From the NCBI GenBank assembly GCA_029238215.1, contig JAQWGN010000017.1, positions 35,257 to 99,256 on the forward strand: a stretch of DNA of 64,000 nt, in the 5' to 3' direction. The notes beneath the pieces were generated by a model. It was not told the DNA's origin. It saw only the letters and a program-made list of their open reading frames with translations, and made no database searches. The DNA comes from Flavobacteriaceae bacterium (GTDB taxonomy: Bacteria > Bacteroidota > Bacteroidia > Flavobacteriales > Flavobacteriaceae). Numbering within the stretch: the first letter of the stretch is position 1; every line of letters begins with the position of its first letter. Positions 36,249 through 46,564 of this stretch are shown piece by piece. The position numbers and the translations under genes are program-made.

Positions 36249-39017
36249 TTAAAAATTATAGCCAATAGATAAACTTAAGTTAACACCTCTTTTAAACTCA
36301 TCAAGAACCACTTCTTGAGTGCCAGGAGTGTTGTATATTTCTTGAATTCTAGAGATGGTTGGATTCAGTAAGTTTTTTGCAGAAAATCCAAATGATAATT
36401 GTCTTATCGTACTTTTTACAATAAAATTTAAAGTGCCATAACTTTTATCAATCACATTACCTTTGTTTAACGTTCCTATGGTATTTAACTGATCTGAGGA
36501 GTAATTGTATGTCACTGTTCCTTGAATTGACTGGTTATCATTAAATTCTTTTAAGTAGGAAATATCAGCATTTAATAGAAAATCTGACGCACCCGTCAAT
36601 TTGCTAGAATCAAACGTAAAACTAGCGCTATAATCGGTTTCATTAGTTACTTTTTGAGCATCTAAATCTTGATTAGTTTTTATCATGGATAAGTTTAAGC
36701 CTCCCGTAATTATGTTATTAAACTCATCTTCTTCAGCGTTAAAACGATAAAGATTCTTTTTGAACTCTAATTCCAATCCAAACACATTTGCTTGTTCTCC
36801 TGTGTTAATGTATGAGATGTCATTGGAAGTGGAGTTTATAAAAATACTATTGATCGGATTTTGAATCAGTTTTCCAAAAAAAGTAGCTGAAATTAATTCC
36901 CCATTGTTTGGAAAATATTCCCATTTTAAATCGGCATTCCAATTGGTAGATTCATACACATAATTATTCCCTCTATAGACTTGTGTTACTTCTTCATACA
37001 ACATATTTACACGTTCTTTGAATTGAGGGAGAGTGTAGGTTTTACTAGCGGCAAACTTAAGGTTCATGTCCTCCTTCAAAATGTATTTTGCTGATATAGA
37101 TGGAAGTAACTTTTCTTTAATAAAAGCAATTCGATCTTTGTTAGAAGACTGAAGTGTTAGGTAATCAATTTCTATAGCAATCATTTCTGCCCGAAGTCCT
37201 AATAACATAGAAAGCTTAGAATTAAAATTCCACATTCCATTTACAAAACCAGCATTGATATATTGTCCTCCACTGTATAATTGTGGTTTTTGTTGATTTA
37301 TAAAATAAATAGAATTTAAATTGGTACTATTGAAAAAATCATCAAAATCTGAGATTTTAACATTGTAAATTCCAGCTTGGTTGTTGAGTCTAAATTCATA
37401 TTGTTGAGACTCAAAATCTATAAATTTGTAACGCCCACTAAAACCAAAATCAAATTCCCCTTTTACTTCATCTTTGGCATCCCTTAGTGTCCATTTATCA
37501 AAAATGTTGATTGATATTTCATTCTCTGTGAGTTCTTGATAAAAACGGTGATTATAAATTGGACTTCCAGAAATTAAAACATAATCGCTGCTTCGGTTGG
37601 ATCTAAAATCGCGACCCACGGTATTTTGCATTCGATCAGGCACATTGCCTTTTAATTGGTTTAGCCCAATAATCCAGTTCAAGCTGTGGTTTTTGAACAG
37701 ATTATGCGATCCACTTAATTGATTCACAAATAATCTTGTTTGTTCAAAGGTGTTCCTTTGAATAAATCCAAAGCCATCATTATTATTAGTTACAGCATTA
37801 TCAAATTCAATGTCGAAACCATTGTATTCATCGTGATTTTGCGAGGAGCTATTTATAAATAAACTTGTAAAGGCCAATTTATTGCTGTTGTTAATCCGGT
37901 AGTTAAAACTCCCCATGGCAGTAGTGTTTGTACTGTACTCAAAAGTTTTTTTATAAAAGTTTTGACGTGTATATCCATCGGCGCCTACCTTCCCTCGACT
38001 AAGCCCCTCTCTAAACAGAGTGTTATTGTCGAAACTTAGTGTTATGAATGTATTTAATCGTCCTTCTTTACCAACCTCAAAGGATTTCCCAGCACCGAGT
38101 TTAATTTTTCCATTAAACTTAAAGGCACCTTCTTTTCTATTCCAGCTTGACCCCCAATTTGAAGTAGCTGTAGGATTAGCTGGCTTAGAAGGTGAATAGA
38201 AGCCGAAAAAGCTTGGTCCATCTGAAGCATAAAAAAGATTTTTTGTAACAGTATTTGAATTACCGCCAATACTAAGTCCTAGATTTAAAAAGGGGCTTCC
38301 TCTAAAATTTCTAGAGTCGATATTAATAGTTGCACCTCCAAAATCTGCATAGTTTTTAGCATTGAACGTTTTGCTGATTCCAATGTTCTCTACAATATCA
38401 GTATTGAATAGCCCCAATTCAATGTTTTTTAGTGCCGGATTGTTTGAAGGAAGCGGTAACCCATTAAGAGTGGTAATATTATAACGATCGCCTAAGCCCC
38501 TGACATAAATTCCTTTGGAGTTGTTCTGTTTAGAAACCCCCGCTGTTTTCGTAACCGCAGCAGCAACATTTGAAACCCCTTTTTTAATCAATTCTTGTGC
38601 GCCAATGGCTGTTTCCATAACGACCGCTTTTTGCTGTTGCAACAGCAGAGCGCTTTCAGTTTCTCTGTATAAGGATGTTTTAACTATTACTTCATTTAAA
38701 GATAGGCTATTCGCTTGAAGGATGACATCAATAGTGTTGGTTTCATTAGCTTCAATGGTTGTTCCAATTTCTACGGTTTGGTAACCAACATAACTAAATT
38801 GTATCGTATAAAAACCAGGCTCTAAGTTTTCTATAACATATTTTCCATCTAAATCAGTTGTAGTTCCTTTGGTTGTGCCTTTAATTAGAACATTAGCAAA
38901 GACAAGAGGCTCATTATTAAACTCTTTGTCAATCAGTAGTCCAGCAATAGCTCCGGTTTCTTGAGCACTGAGAATAAATGAAGTTAAGGACAACAAGATC
39001 AAAAAAAGGTATTTCAT
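36249..39017 (-). CDS. TonB-dependent outer-membrane receptor with CarboxypepD_reg domain
   Basis: A 922-aa receptor. A signal peptide (MKYLFLILLSLTSFILSAQ) is followed by a carboxypeptidase-regulatory-like domain (residues about 25-110, DLDGKYVIENLEPGFY). A plug domain follows with GIYVRGLGDRYNITTLNG, then the 22-strand barrel ending in aromatic SIGYNF. It is not a SusC homologue: there is no SusD and the length is shorter. Three 11-bp Pho-box-like units lie upstream at 39126-39158. The receptor is taken to import a phosphorus-containing or other scarce compound; this rests on context. Confidence 0.88.
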   Translation of the reverse strand: MKYLFLILLSLTSFILSAQETGAIAGLLIDKEFNNEPLVFANVLIKGTTKGTTTDLDGKYVIENLEPGFYTIQFSYVGYQTVEIGTTIEANETNTIDVILQANSLSLNEVIVKTSLYRETESALLLQQQKAVVMETAIGAQELIKKGVSNVAAAVTKTAGVSKQNNSKGIYVRGLGDRYNITTLNGLPLPSNNPALKNIELGLFNTDIVENIGISKTFNAKNYADFGGATINIDSRNFRGSPFLNLGLSIGGNSNTVTKNLFYASDGPSFFGFYSPSKPANPTATSNWGSSWNRKEGAFKFNGKIKLGAGKSFEVGKEGRLNTFITLSFDNNTLFREGLSRGKVGADGYTRQNFYKKTFEYSTNTTAMGSFNYRINNSNKLAFTSLFINSSSQNHDEYNGFDIEFDNAVTNNNDGFGFIQRNTFEQTRLFVNQLSGSHNLFKNHSLNWIIGLNQLKGNVPDRMQNTVGRDFRSNRSSDYVLISGSPIYNHRFYQELTENEISINIFDKWTLRDAKDEVKGEFDFGFSGRYKFIDFESQQYEFRLNNQAGIYNVKISDFDDFFNSTNLNSIYFINQQKPQLYSGGQYINAGFVNGMWNFNSKLSMLLGLRAEMIAIEIDYLTLQSSNKDRIAFIKEKLLPSISAKYILKEDMNLKFAASKTYTLPQFKERVNMLYEEVTQVYRGNNYVYESTNWNADLKWEYFPNNGELISATFFGKLIQNPINSIFINSTSNDISYINTGEQANVFGLELEFKKNLYRFNAEEDEFNNIITGGLNLSMIKTNQDLDAQKVTNETDYSASFTFDSSKLTGASDFLLNADISYLKEFNDNQSIQGTVTYNYSSDQLNTIGTLNKGNVIDKSYGTLNFIVKSTIRQLSFGFSAKNLLNPTISRIQEIYNTPGTQEVVLDEFKRGVNLSLSIGYNF

Positions 39018-39125
39018 TACCGGAGAGTTTTAAATTTAAATACTTTCAAAAGTACGCTTCTTCAAAGCTTATCGTAGTTTCCTCATCTTTATATAATTAT
39101 CACTCAAATGTTACCAAAACTCGCA

Positions 39126-39158
39126 AACCCCACATTATCTAAACACTAACTTAACATT
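39126..39158 (-). promoter_or_regulatory. Pho-box-like triple 11-bp repeat before the TonB receptor
   Basis: On the minus strand, reading toward the receptor: AATGTTAAGTT (39158-39148), AGTGTTTAGAT (39147-39137) and AATGTGGGGTT (39136-39126), contiguous and in 11-bp phase. All share AnTGTnnnG/A. The direction matches the receptor. The same region also precedes dgt on the plus strand. Confidence 0.5.
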
Positions 39159-39191
39159 GCAAATTACTATCTTGCATCTATGATCAAGACC

Positions 39192-40508
39192 ATGAATTGG
39201 GAGCAATTACTATCTCTAAAACGCCACGGCGACAATCAAAAACGTTTACGCGCCGAACAAGACCCTACACGGAGTGGTTTTGAAGTAGATTACGACCGCA
39301 TTATCTTTTCGGCAGCTTTTCGTAATCTTCAAGACAAAACACAAGTAATCCCATTCTCCAAAACAGATTTTGTACACACGCGACTAACACATTCCTTAGA
39401 AGTTTCCGTGGTAGGGCGTAGTTTGGGACGTATGGCGGGGCAGCGCTTACTCGATAAATATCCAGAGCTTGCTACTTCGGGCTATACCAGCAATGATTTT
39501 GGTGCTATAGTAGCTGCAGCATCACTGGCACACGATATTGGAAACCCTCCTTTTGGACATAGTGGAGAACAAGCCATTGGAAATTATTTTGCCCATGGCA
39601 ATGGGTTAGCGTACAAAAAAGATCTGACCGATACGCAATATCATGACCTTACTCACTTTGAAGGAAATGCTAACGGATTTAAAATTTTAAGTGAAACACG
39701 GGAAGGAATTCCCGGTGGTCTTCGGCTGAGTTATGCAACCCTAGGTGCTTTTACCAAATATCCAAAAGCATCCTTACCATACCGACCGACAACTCATGTT
39801 GCCGACAAGAAATTTGGATTTTTTCAAGCGCAACAAGAAGATTATGTTGCAGTTGCTAAAGAATTGGGGCTTTTTCAACAAGGCGGTAAAATTATGCGTC
39901 ATCCATTGGCATATTTGGTAGAAGCTGCCGACGATATTTGTTATACCCTAATCGATTTTGAAGATGGAATTAATTTAGGTTGGATCTCGGAAGATTATGC
40001 GCTTGAGTACCTTATCAATTTGGTGAAAGACAGTATTAACACCAAAAAGTACCAGCAGCTTACCACTAAAACAGATCGTCTTGCCTACTTGCGCGCATTG
40101 TCCATAAGCACACTGATTCAAGAAGCCGCTGCCTTGTTCATGAAACATGAAGACGAAATTCTGGCAGGAACATTCGCCACTTCACTTACCGACAAAAGCC
40201 AGTACAAGGCCCAAATAAAAGATATTATCGACTTAAGTATCCGCAATATTTACCAAGCCCAAGAAGTAATCGAAAAAGAACTCAAGGGGTATCAGGTGAT
40301 CCATCGGTTGTTGGATGTGTTTGTAGGTGCTGCTGTTCGTAAGCAATCCGGAAATGCCTCAGCCTTTGATAAACTTGCTTTAAAATGCCTGCCCGATACA
40401 CTCGTATTGCCTGAAGAAGACACTTACGGATTATTGCTTGGGATAAGTAGCTATGTGGCAAGCCTTACTGATGGAAAGGCTTTGGAATGGTATCAAAAAA
40501 TGGCATAA
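39192..40508 (+). CDS. dgt: Deoxyguanosinetriphosphate triphosphohydrolase
   Basis: Dgt splits dGTP to deoxyguanosine and tripolyphosphate. The HD-domain ligands are in HTRLTHSLEVS, LAHDIGNPPFGHSGE and, further on, EAADDICYTLIDFEDG. The start MNWEQLLSLKRHGD at 39192 is the conserved one; the ATG at 39180 adds four residues. The length of 438 aa is typical of the Bacteroidota branch. It overlaps tadA by one base (TAATG). Confidence 0.92.
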   Translation: MNWEQLLSLKRHGDNQKRLRAEQDPTRSGFEVDYDRIIFSAAFRNLQDKTQVIPFSKTDFVHTRLTHSLEVSVVGRSLGRMAGQRLLDKYPELATSGYTSNDFGAIVAAASLAHDIGNPPFGHSGEQAIGNYFAHGNGLAYKKDLTDTQYHDLTHFEGNANGFKILSETREGIPGGLRLSYATLGAFTKYPKASLPYRPTTHVADKKFGFFQAQQEDYVAVAKELGLFQQGGKIMRHPLAYLVEAADDICYTLIDFEDGINLGWISEDYALEYLINLVKDSINTKKYQQLTTKTDRLAYLRALSISTLIQEAAALFMKHEDEILAGTFATSLTDKSQYKAQIKDIIDLSIRNIYQAQEVIEKELKGYQVIHRLLDVFVGAAVRKQSGNASAFDKLALKCLPDTLVLPEEDTYGLLLGISSYVASLTDGKALEWYQKMA

Positions 40509-40951
40509 TGGATCAGGTTTTTGACGATACGTTTTACATGAAGAAAGCCCTCGATGAGGCACAAATAGCTCTTGAAAAAGGCGAAGTACCCGTAGGTGTA
40601 GTGGTGGTAGCAAAGAACACGGTTATTGCTCGCGCGCACAATTTAACAGAAGCATTGATTGATGTAACAGCACATGCTGAAATGCAAGCCATTACTGCAG
40701 CAGCAAATACGATAGGCGGGAAATACCTTCATGAATGTACGCTATACGTTACCTTAGAACCATGTAGTATGTGTGCAGGGGCCTTGTATTGGAGTCAAAT
40801 TTCTAGAGTAGTATTTGCGGCATCCGATCCAAAGCGAGGTTATCGAGAGCAAGGCACCATATTACATCCGAAAACAGCCGTTTCTTTTGGCGTTTTAGCT
40901 AATGAAGCGAGTGCGTTATTGCACCGTTTTTTTCAGCAAAAAAGGGATTAG
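40508..40951 (+). CDS. tadA: tRNA-specific adenosine deaminase
   Basis: TadA converts A34 of tRNA-Arg to inosine. The zinc site and catalytic Glu are in TAHAEMQAI, and the second pair of ligands in LEPCSMCAGAL. The start at 40508 shares the TAATG junction with dgt. The length is 147 aa. The last 4 nt overlap the convergent small membrane gene. Confidence 0.93.
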   Translation: MDQVFDDTFYMKKALDEAQIALEKGEVPVGVVVVAKNTVIARAHNLTEALIDVTAHAEMQAITAAANTIGGKYLHECTLYVTLEPCSMCAGALYWSQISRVVFAASDPKRGYREQGTILHPKTAVSFGVLANEASALLHRFFQQKRD

Positions 40952-41205
40952 TTTTTTTTTCGCGTTGAGTTTTCTCCCAATGTTTCCCGCATTTTCTCCA
41001 TGTTTTCTGGCGAAAGGGTATAGTCTTTTAAGCGTTTTCCTTTCCAGCGGTGTGCTAAGAATAATGGCATAAAAACAAAAAAGGCTATTACTACAGCAAT
41101 ACCGATCCAAGTTTCTCCCCGACTATAATCTTCTTGCCGAATAAAATACCCTACGCCAATAGTGATGCAAATGACAAAGAATAAGATGCGCAATATCCAT
41201 TTCAT
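40948..41205 (-). CDS. Small two-helix membrane protein downstream of aspS
   Basis: An 85-aa protein with two membrane spans (residues about 4-21 and 34-52) and a charged C-terminal tail (WKGKRLKDYTLSPENMEKMR). It begins one base after the aspS stop, so it shares the aspS transcript. The function is not recognised; similar short proteins occur in flavobacterial genomes. Confidence 0.6.
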   Translation of the reverse strand: MKWILRILFFVICITIGVGYFIRQEDYSRGETWIGIAVVIAFFVFMPLFLAHRWKGKRLKDYTLSPENMEKMRETLGENSTRKKN

Positions 41206-41206
41206 A

Positions 41207-42964
41207 CTATGTTGCTTTAGGCTTTAAGGATAAGGCCAACTCGTCAAGTTGATCTGCTGCCAAAGGGGCAGGAGCATCAATCATTACATCTCTTCCGCTA
41301 TTGTTTTTTGGAAAGGCGATATAATCGCGAATGGTTTCTTTTCCATCTAAAATGGCAACCAATCGGTCAAAGCCTAGGGCAATTCCACCATGCGGAGGAG
41401 CACCATAGGTAAAGGCATCCATCAAAAAGCCAAATTGCGCTTTGGCCTCCTCGTCGCTAAACCCAAGTAGGGAAAGCATTTTTTCTTGGGTGCCTCTATC
41501 GTGAATACGAATAGAACCACCACCAATTTCGTTTCCGTTTAAGACCAAATCGTATGCTTGTGCCACTACGGCTTTTGGATCGCTTTCCAATAGCGAGAGG
41601 TGCTCTGGTTTGGGCGCCGTAAACGGATGATGCATGGCATGTAAAGCACCGGTTTCATGGTCTTTTTCAAACAGCGGAAAATCTACTACCCATAGGGGTG
41701 CAAATTCGTTTGGCTTCCGCAATTCTAATGTTTCGGCTAGTGCCATACGAAGGGCGCTTAATTGCGTTCTTGTTTTGTTGGTTTCTCCAGCCATGACGAG
41801 GATTAAATCTCCAGCTTTCGCTTCACAGGACGTAGCCCAAGAAGCAAGGGCTTGAGCATCAAAAAACTTATCTACCGATGATTTGAACGTGCCATCTTCA
41901 TTGCATTTTACCCAGACCAATCCGTTGGCGCCAATTTGTGGACGCTTTACCCAATCAATCCATTTATCAATTTGTTTTCTGGACCAGTTAGCAGCGCCTG
42001 GAACAGCAATGCCAACCACCAGTTCTTGTGCATCAAAAACGGTAAAGCCTTTGTTTTGTGCTTGGGCATTGAGTTCTGTAAAGGTCATGCCAAAGCGAAT
42101 ATCAGGCTTGTCGTTCCCGTAGGTTTTCATGGCATCCTCGTAGCGCATCACAGGGAATGGCACAGGAATTATGCCGTGAATTTCTTTTAATAGGTGAGAC
42201 AACATCCCTTCAAAGCAAGCCATAATATCTTGTTGGTGTACAAAAGATAACTCGCAGTCTATTTGTGTGAATTCCGGTTGACGGTCGGCACGAAGGTCTT
42301 CATCACGGAAACACTTTACAATTTGAAAGTACTTGTCCATACCGCCTACCATAAGCAATTGCTTAAAGGTTTGAGGCGATTGAGGTAATGCATAAAATTG
42401 CCCTTCATTCATACGAGAAGGCACTACAAAATCACGTGCGCCCTCTGGTGTAGATTTTATCAGGTATGGGGTTTCAACTTCAATAAATTCATTCTTTGCC
42501 AAGTAGTTGCGCACCAATAAGCCTACTTTAGAACGAAACAGTAAACTGTTCTTAACTGGGTTTCGACGAATGTCAAGATAGCGATATTTCATTCTCAAAT
42601 CCTCGCCTCCATCGGTATCGTCTTCAATAGTGAATGGCGGAGTCTGTGCTGAATTAAGAATTTGCAATGCGGCAACAAGAATTTCAATATCCCCCGTTTC
42701 TAAATGGGGATTTTTAGCCTCACGCTCCAATACCGTACCTGTTATTTGGATAACGCTTTCTCGCCCAATACTTCTTGCGATTTCCATAAGTGATTTCTCT
42801 GATCGCTCTTCGTCAAGGACAAGTTGTGTAGTCCCGTAGCGATCTCTAAGATCAAGCCATAGTACAAAACCTTTGTCGCGTGTTTTGGCTACCCAGCCCG
42901 AAAGTTGAACGGTAGCTCCAATGTGAGTGTTTCTGAGTGCACCGCAATGATGGCTTCTGTACAT
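41207..42964 (-). CDS. aspS: Aspartate-tRNA ligase
   Basis: AspS charges tRNA-Asp. The 585-aa bacterial form shows the N-terminal OB-fold anticodon domain ([20 protein letters not shown]), motif 2 [18 protein letters not shown], the bacterial GAD insert (residues about 280-410), and motif 3 [22 protein letters not shown] promoter element at 42978-42985 lies 13 nt before the ATG. The 153-nt gap up to 43117 holds no gene. Confidence 0.96.
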   Translation of the reverse strand: MYRSHHCGALRNTHIGATVQLSGWVAKTRDKGFVLWLDLRDRYGTTQLVLDEERSEKSLMEIARSIGRESVIQITGTVLEREAKNPHLETGDIEILVAALQILNSAQTPPFTIEDDTDGGEDLRMKYRYLDIRRNPVKNSLLFRSKVGLLVRNYLAKNEFIEVETPYLIKSTPEGARDFVVPSRMNEGQFYALPQSPQTFKQLLMVGGMDKYFQIVKCFRDEDLRADRQPEFTQIDCELSFVHQQDIMACFEGMLSHLLKEIHGIIPVPFPVMRYEDAMKTYGNDKPDIRFGMTFTELNAQAQNKGFTVFDAQELVVGIAVPGAANWSRKQIDKWIDWVKRPQIGANGLVWVKCNEDGTFKSSVDKFFDAQALASWATSCEAKAGDLILVMAGETNKTRTQLSALRMALAETLELRKPNEFAPLWVVDFPLFEKDHETGALHAMHHPFTAPKPEHLSLLESDPKAVVAQAYDLVLNGNEIGGGSIRIHDRGTQEKMLSLLGFSDEEAKAQFGFLMDAFTYGAPPHGGIALGFDRLVAILDGKETIRDYIAFPKNNSGRDVMIDAPAPLAADQLDELALSLKPKAT

Positions 42965-43117
42965 AGTTTAATTTTTTCAAAAATAGGAACTTATTCACTA
43001 AAATAACGTTTAAAGCTCATGGCTATAGTTACGCATCTTAATCTACTGCAATAATGTAATGTAACTTAGTGAAAAACACGTTATTCTATCACTAAGGACG
43101 CAACAATATAAGGTCGT

Positions 43118-46100
43118 TTAGCGTGCAATAAGTTTCTTAAATTGAATTGCCGTTCTTTTACTTAAAAAGAACGTTACGGGAACAATCACCAATGTAAGAA
43201 AGGTTGCAAACGTTAATCCAAATATTACTGTCCACGCCAAGGGCCCCCAGAAAATTACATTTTCTCCTCCAAAATAAATTTGCGGATCGCCCGTTGCAAA
43301 CAAACTAAAGAAATTGATGTTTAGCCCTATTGCTAATGGGATAAGCCCAAGAACGGTTGTAATTGCCGTTAATAATACAGGGCGTAATCGTGCTTTACCT
43401 CCTGCAACAATAGCCTTAAAAATTTCTTCCCGCGGCAGTAAATCTTCGTTTTCAATAGCTAGTTCGTCTCGCTTTCTGTCTAACAAAAGCTGGGTATAAT
43501 CGAGCAACACCACGCTGTTGTTTACTACAATTCCGGCAAGAGAGATAATCCCCATCATGGTCATGATAATAACAAATGTCATATCAAAAAACACCAAACC
43601 AAGCATTACTCCCGTAAAGCTCATAAAAATAGAAAATAAGATAATCAAGGGTTTACTTACAGAGTTAAACTGAAAAACGAGCAACAGCATAATAAGTAAT
43701 ATCGCAAACCCCAGCGCGCTAGATAAAAAGCGCATGTTTTTTTCCTGTTCAGCGATTTCTCCTGTAAAGGCATAGTCTATGTCTTTGGGCACATCAAACC
43801 CTCGAAGTTGCGTTTGTAGCTGCGCTACAATTTCATTGGCATTATACCCTGGTAATATGGCAGAATAAACAGTAACTACCCTACGGAGGTTTTTGTGTTT
43901 AATAGCGCTATACCCAGCCACGTTTTTGGCTTCAACAACCGCCGTAATAGGGATGTTTTTGATTTGACCAGATGCCATATCTCTAAATGTGATGTTTTGA
44001 TTGAATAGTGCAGATGGATTGTATCTGTCGCTTTCTTGAAAGCGTACATTGATATCATAATCTTCACCATCTTTTTTGAAAACACCTGCTTTTTCACCAA
44101 ATAAGGCACGACGTAGTTGAAACCCAATCTGTCCTGCACTAACTCCTAGGCTACCCGCCTTACGACGATCTACCACGACTTCCATGCTAGGTTTATTTCT
44201 ATTTACATCTACTTTAAGTTCTTCAATTCCCGGAATATTTTCCTTAATAATAAAACTGCGAATACCGTTAGCAACCTGTATAAGTTCGTCGTAATCTTTA
44301 CCTGAAATTTCAATGTTTACCGGGTATCCAACAGGAGGTCCGTTTGCATCTTTTTCTACTGAAATACTAATTCCAGAAAACCGTCCACTTAGGGCTTGTT
44401 GCACTTCACTGCGCAAGGTTTCACTAGACAGCCCCCGACGGTATTTGTACTCCCGCATTGTGGCCGTTATTTTACCACGGTGTGGCATTTCGGCCTTAGA
44501 ACCACCATCTGTTTGGGGATTTCCAGCCCCCGCACCCACTTGGGACACTAACGACTCAACCATAAAGTTTTCTCCGTCGTAGATGTATTTTTCTGTATTT
44601 ACGGATTGTATTACTACCTGCTCTATAGCTTTGGTTATTGTATCGGTTTTATCGATATCTGTTCCTTGCGGGTATTCTATATAAACAATAATTTGACTTG
44701 GTTCATTGTCTGGAAAAAACTCCACTTTTGGACTTGCAACTCCAACCAAAATAAAAGAAGTAAATAACAATCCAATCGTTCCAAATACAAAGGCATAAGC
44801 ACGCCAACCACGCATGGCAAATTGCAGGAATTTTTCATAGCCTCGTTCCAATGTATTGAGAAAAAATTGCTGGAATCTATTTGCCAGTCCTTTGATTAAA
44901 TAACGGTACAACCAAAACAAGGCGACAACTGTAAGTAGTAGGCTTCCAAAACCTCGAGTTTCTGCAGACACAAGCATAAAGAACACGCCTAAAGACCCCA
45001 AACTGAGCGTTAGTCGAATGAGTCCTTTTCGGGTTAGCGACTTTTCTTCTACATCCATAAATTGGGACACCAACATGGAATTAAATAACAACGCCACAAA
45101 AAGCGATGACCCAAGCACAATGGAAAGTGTAATGGGGAAGTAGATCATAAATTGCCCCATTATACCTGGCCAAAAACCCAGCGGGATAAAAGCAGCAACG
45201 GTAGTAGCTGTAGAGATGATAATGGGGTAGGCAATTTCACTAACCCCTTTGATGGCAGCATCTTTTCGTGACATCCCTTCTTTTTCAATCAGACGGTATA
45301 CATTTTCTACTACTACAATTCCATTATCTACTAACATTCCAAGCCCCATTACCAAAGCAAAAAGAACCATCGTGTTCATGGTGTAGCCTAGGGTTTGTAA
45401 AATCACAAACGAAATAAACATGGACATCGGAATGGCAAAACCTACAAACAAGGCATTGCGAAAACCAAGAAAGAAGGTCAATACAGTTACTACCAAGAGC
45501 ACACCAAAAAGTATGTTGTTTACTAAGTCATTGACTTGATTTAGCGTCAATGAAGACATATCGTTTGAAATTGTCACTTGAAGGTTTTCGGGGAAATCGT
45601 TTTGTTTTGCCTCCAATACAATAGCTTGGATACTTGTAGCCGCTTGAATCAAATTTTTACCACCTCGTTTTTTTACATCCAACATGACTGTTGATGTACC
45701 AAAATCACGCGCATAACTTGTAGTTTCTTGCTCTTTCAATGCAATCGTAGCGATATCACCTAAGTATACAATCCCTTTTTCATTGGAAACCACAAATGCC
45801 TTTAGTTGTTCAGGAGTAGCCACCTCTCCAACCAAACGAACGGTTCTGCGTTGTCCACCTCCTCGCATGCTTCCAGCAGAAATGGTCGTATTTTCATTAG
45901 CGATACTCTGGACGACATCATTAAAGCTAATTTGTGAAGCCATCATTTTGCGAATATCAACCGCTATTTCTACTTCTTTTTCTTGTGCTCCTCGTATATC
46001 AACTGCTTTAATTTCGTCCAATTGCTCTATGCGTTCTTCCAGAATTTCGGCGTATTCTTTAAGTTTATCAGTAGGGTAATCTCCTTGAATACTCACATTT

Positions 46101-46564
46101 AGAATGGGCATTTCCTCGGAGAAGTTTAAGTTAAATACAGTGGGTTCTAGCTTTGCATTGTTGAACGTAGGCCAATCTTCAGATGAAACAACAGCGTCTA
46201 TTTCATCTTTTACTTTCTGCTTAGCCAAGTCTACATCAATATCTTCATCAAACTCCAAGGAAACTAGCGAATAATCATCTTGAGAGGTCGAGAGAACTTC
46301 AACCACATTGCTAATTCCTTTAATTCCATCCTCAATGGGGTCGGTTACAAAACGTTCAATGTCTTCAGCTGTATTGCCTGGATAAGGAGTGCTAATGAAA
46401 ATGGTAGTTTCTGTAATTTCAGGGAAATTTTCCCGTGGCATGGTTATGTAAGCCGTGCCTCCTAAAATTAGAAACACACCCATTAATACATAGATAATCG
46501 TGCTGTTTTGAATGGCCCAAACCGAAAGTCCAAAGGACTTACTAGACTTATTTTCTACACTCAT
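43118..46564 (-). CDS. RND-family efflux transporter, inner-membrane pump
   Basis: A 1148-aa proton-driven pump of the AcrB/HAE class with 12 membrane helices and two large periplasmic loops. Seen are PRENFPEITETTIFISTPYP near the N-terminus, the transmembrane relay region VMGLGMLVDNGIVVVENVY with its key Asp, and GIVVNNSVVLLDY in the second half. The substrate is not predictable. It overlaps the MFP gene by ATGA and ends the four-gene operon TetR-TolC-MFP-RND. Confidence 0.94.
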   Translation of the reverse strand: MSVENKSSKSFGLSVWAIQNSTIIYVLMGVFLILGGTAYITMPRENFPEITETTIFISTPYPGNTAEDIERFVTDPIEDGIKGISNVVEVLSTSQDDYSLVSLEFDEDIDVDLAKQKVKDEIDAVVSSEDWPTFNNAKLEPTVFNLNFSEEMPILNVSIQGDYPTDKLKEYAEILEERIEQLDEIKAVDIRGAQEKEVEIAVDIRKMMASQISFNDVVQSIANENTTISAGSMRGGGQRRTVRLVGEVATPEQLKAFVVSNEKGIVYLGDIATIALKEQETTSYARDFGTSTVMLDVKKRGGKNLIQAATSIQAIVLEAKQNDFPENLQVTISNDMSSLTLNQVNDLVNNILFGVLLVVTVLTFFLGFRNALFVGFAIPMSMFISFVILQTLGYTMNTMVLFALVMGLGMLVDNGIVVVENVYRLIEKEGMSRKDAAIKGVSEIAYPIIISTATTVAAFIPLGFWPGIMGQFMIYFPITLSIVLGSSLFVALLFNSMLVSQFMDVEEKSLTRKGLIRLTLSLGSLGVFFMLVSAETRGFGSLLLTVVALFWLYRYLIKGLANRFQQFFLNTLERGYEKFLQFAMRGWRAYAFVFGTIGLLFTSFILVGVASPKVEFFPDNEPSQIIVYIEYPQGTDIDKTDTITKAIEQVVIQSVNTEKYIYDGENFMVESLVSQVGAGAGNPQTDGGSKAEMPHRGKITATMREYKYRRGLSSETLRSEVQQALSGRFSGISISVEKDANGPPVGYPVNIEISGKDYDELIQVANGIRSFIIKENIPGIEELKVDVNRNKPSMEVVVDRRKAGSLGVSAGQIGFQLRRALFGEKAGVFKKDGEDYDINVRFQESDRYNPSALFNQNITFRDMASGQIKNIPITAVVEAKNVAGYSAIKHKNLRRVVTVYSAILPGYNANEIVAQLQTQLRGFDVPKDIDYAFTGEIAEQEKNMRFLSSALGFAILLIMLLLVFQFNSVSKPLIILFSIFMSFTGVMLGLVFFDMTFVIIMTMMGIISLAGIVVNNSVVLLDYTQLLLDRKRDELAIENEDLLPREEIFKAIVAGGKARLRPVLLTAITTVLGLIPLAIGLNINFFSLFATGDPQIYFGGENVIFWGPLAWTVIFGLTFATFLTLVIVPVTFFLSKRTAIQFKKLIAR

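Noticed and set aside
42965..43117. TTCACTAA and TTAGTGAA inverted motifs before aspS
   Set aside because: The arms are far apart and their flanks do not pair, so no stable structure or operator is supported.
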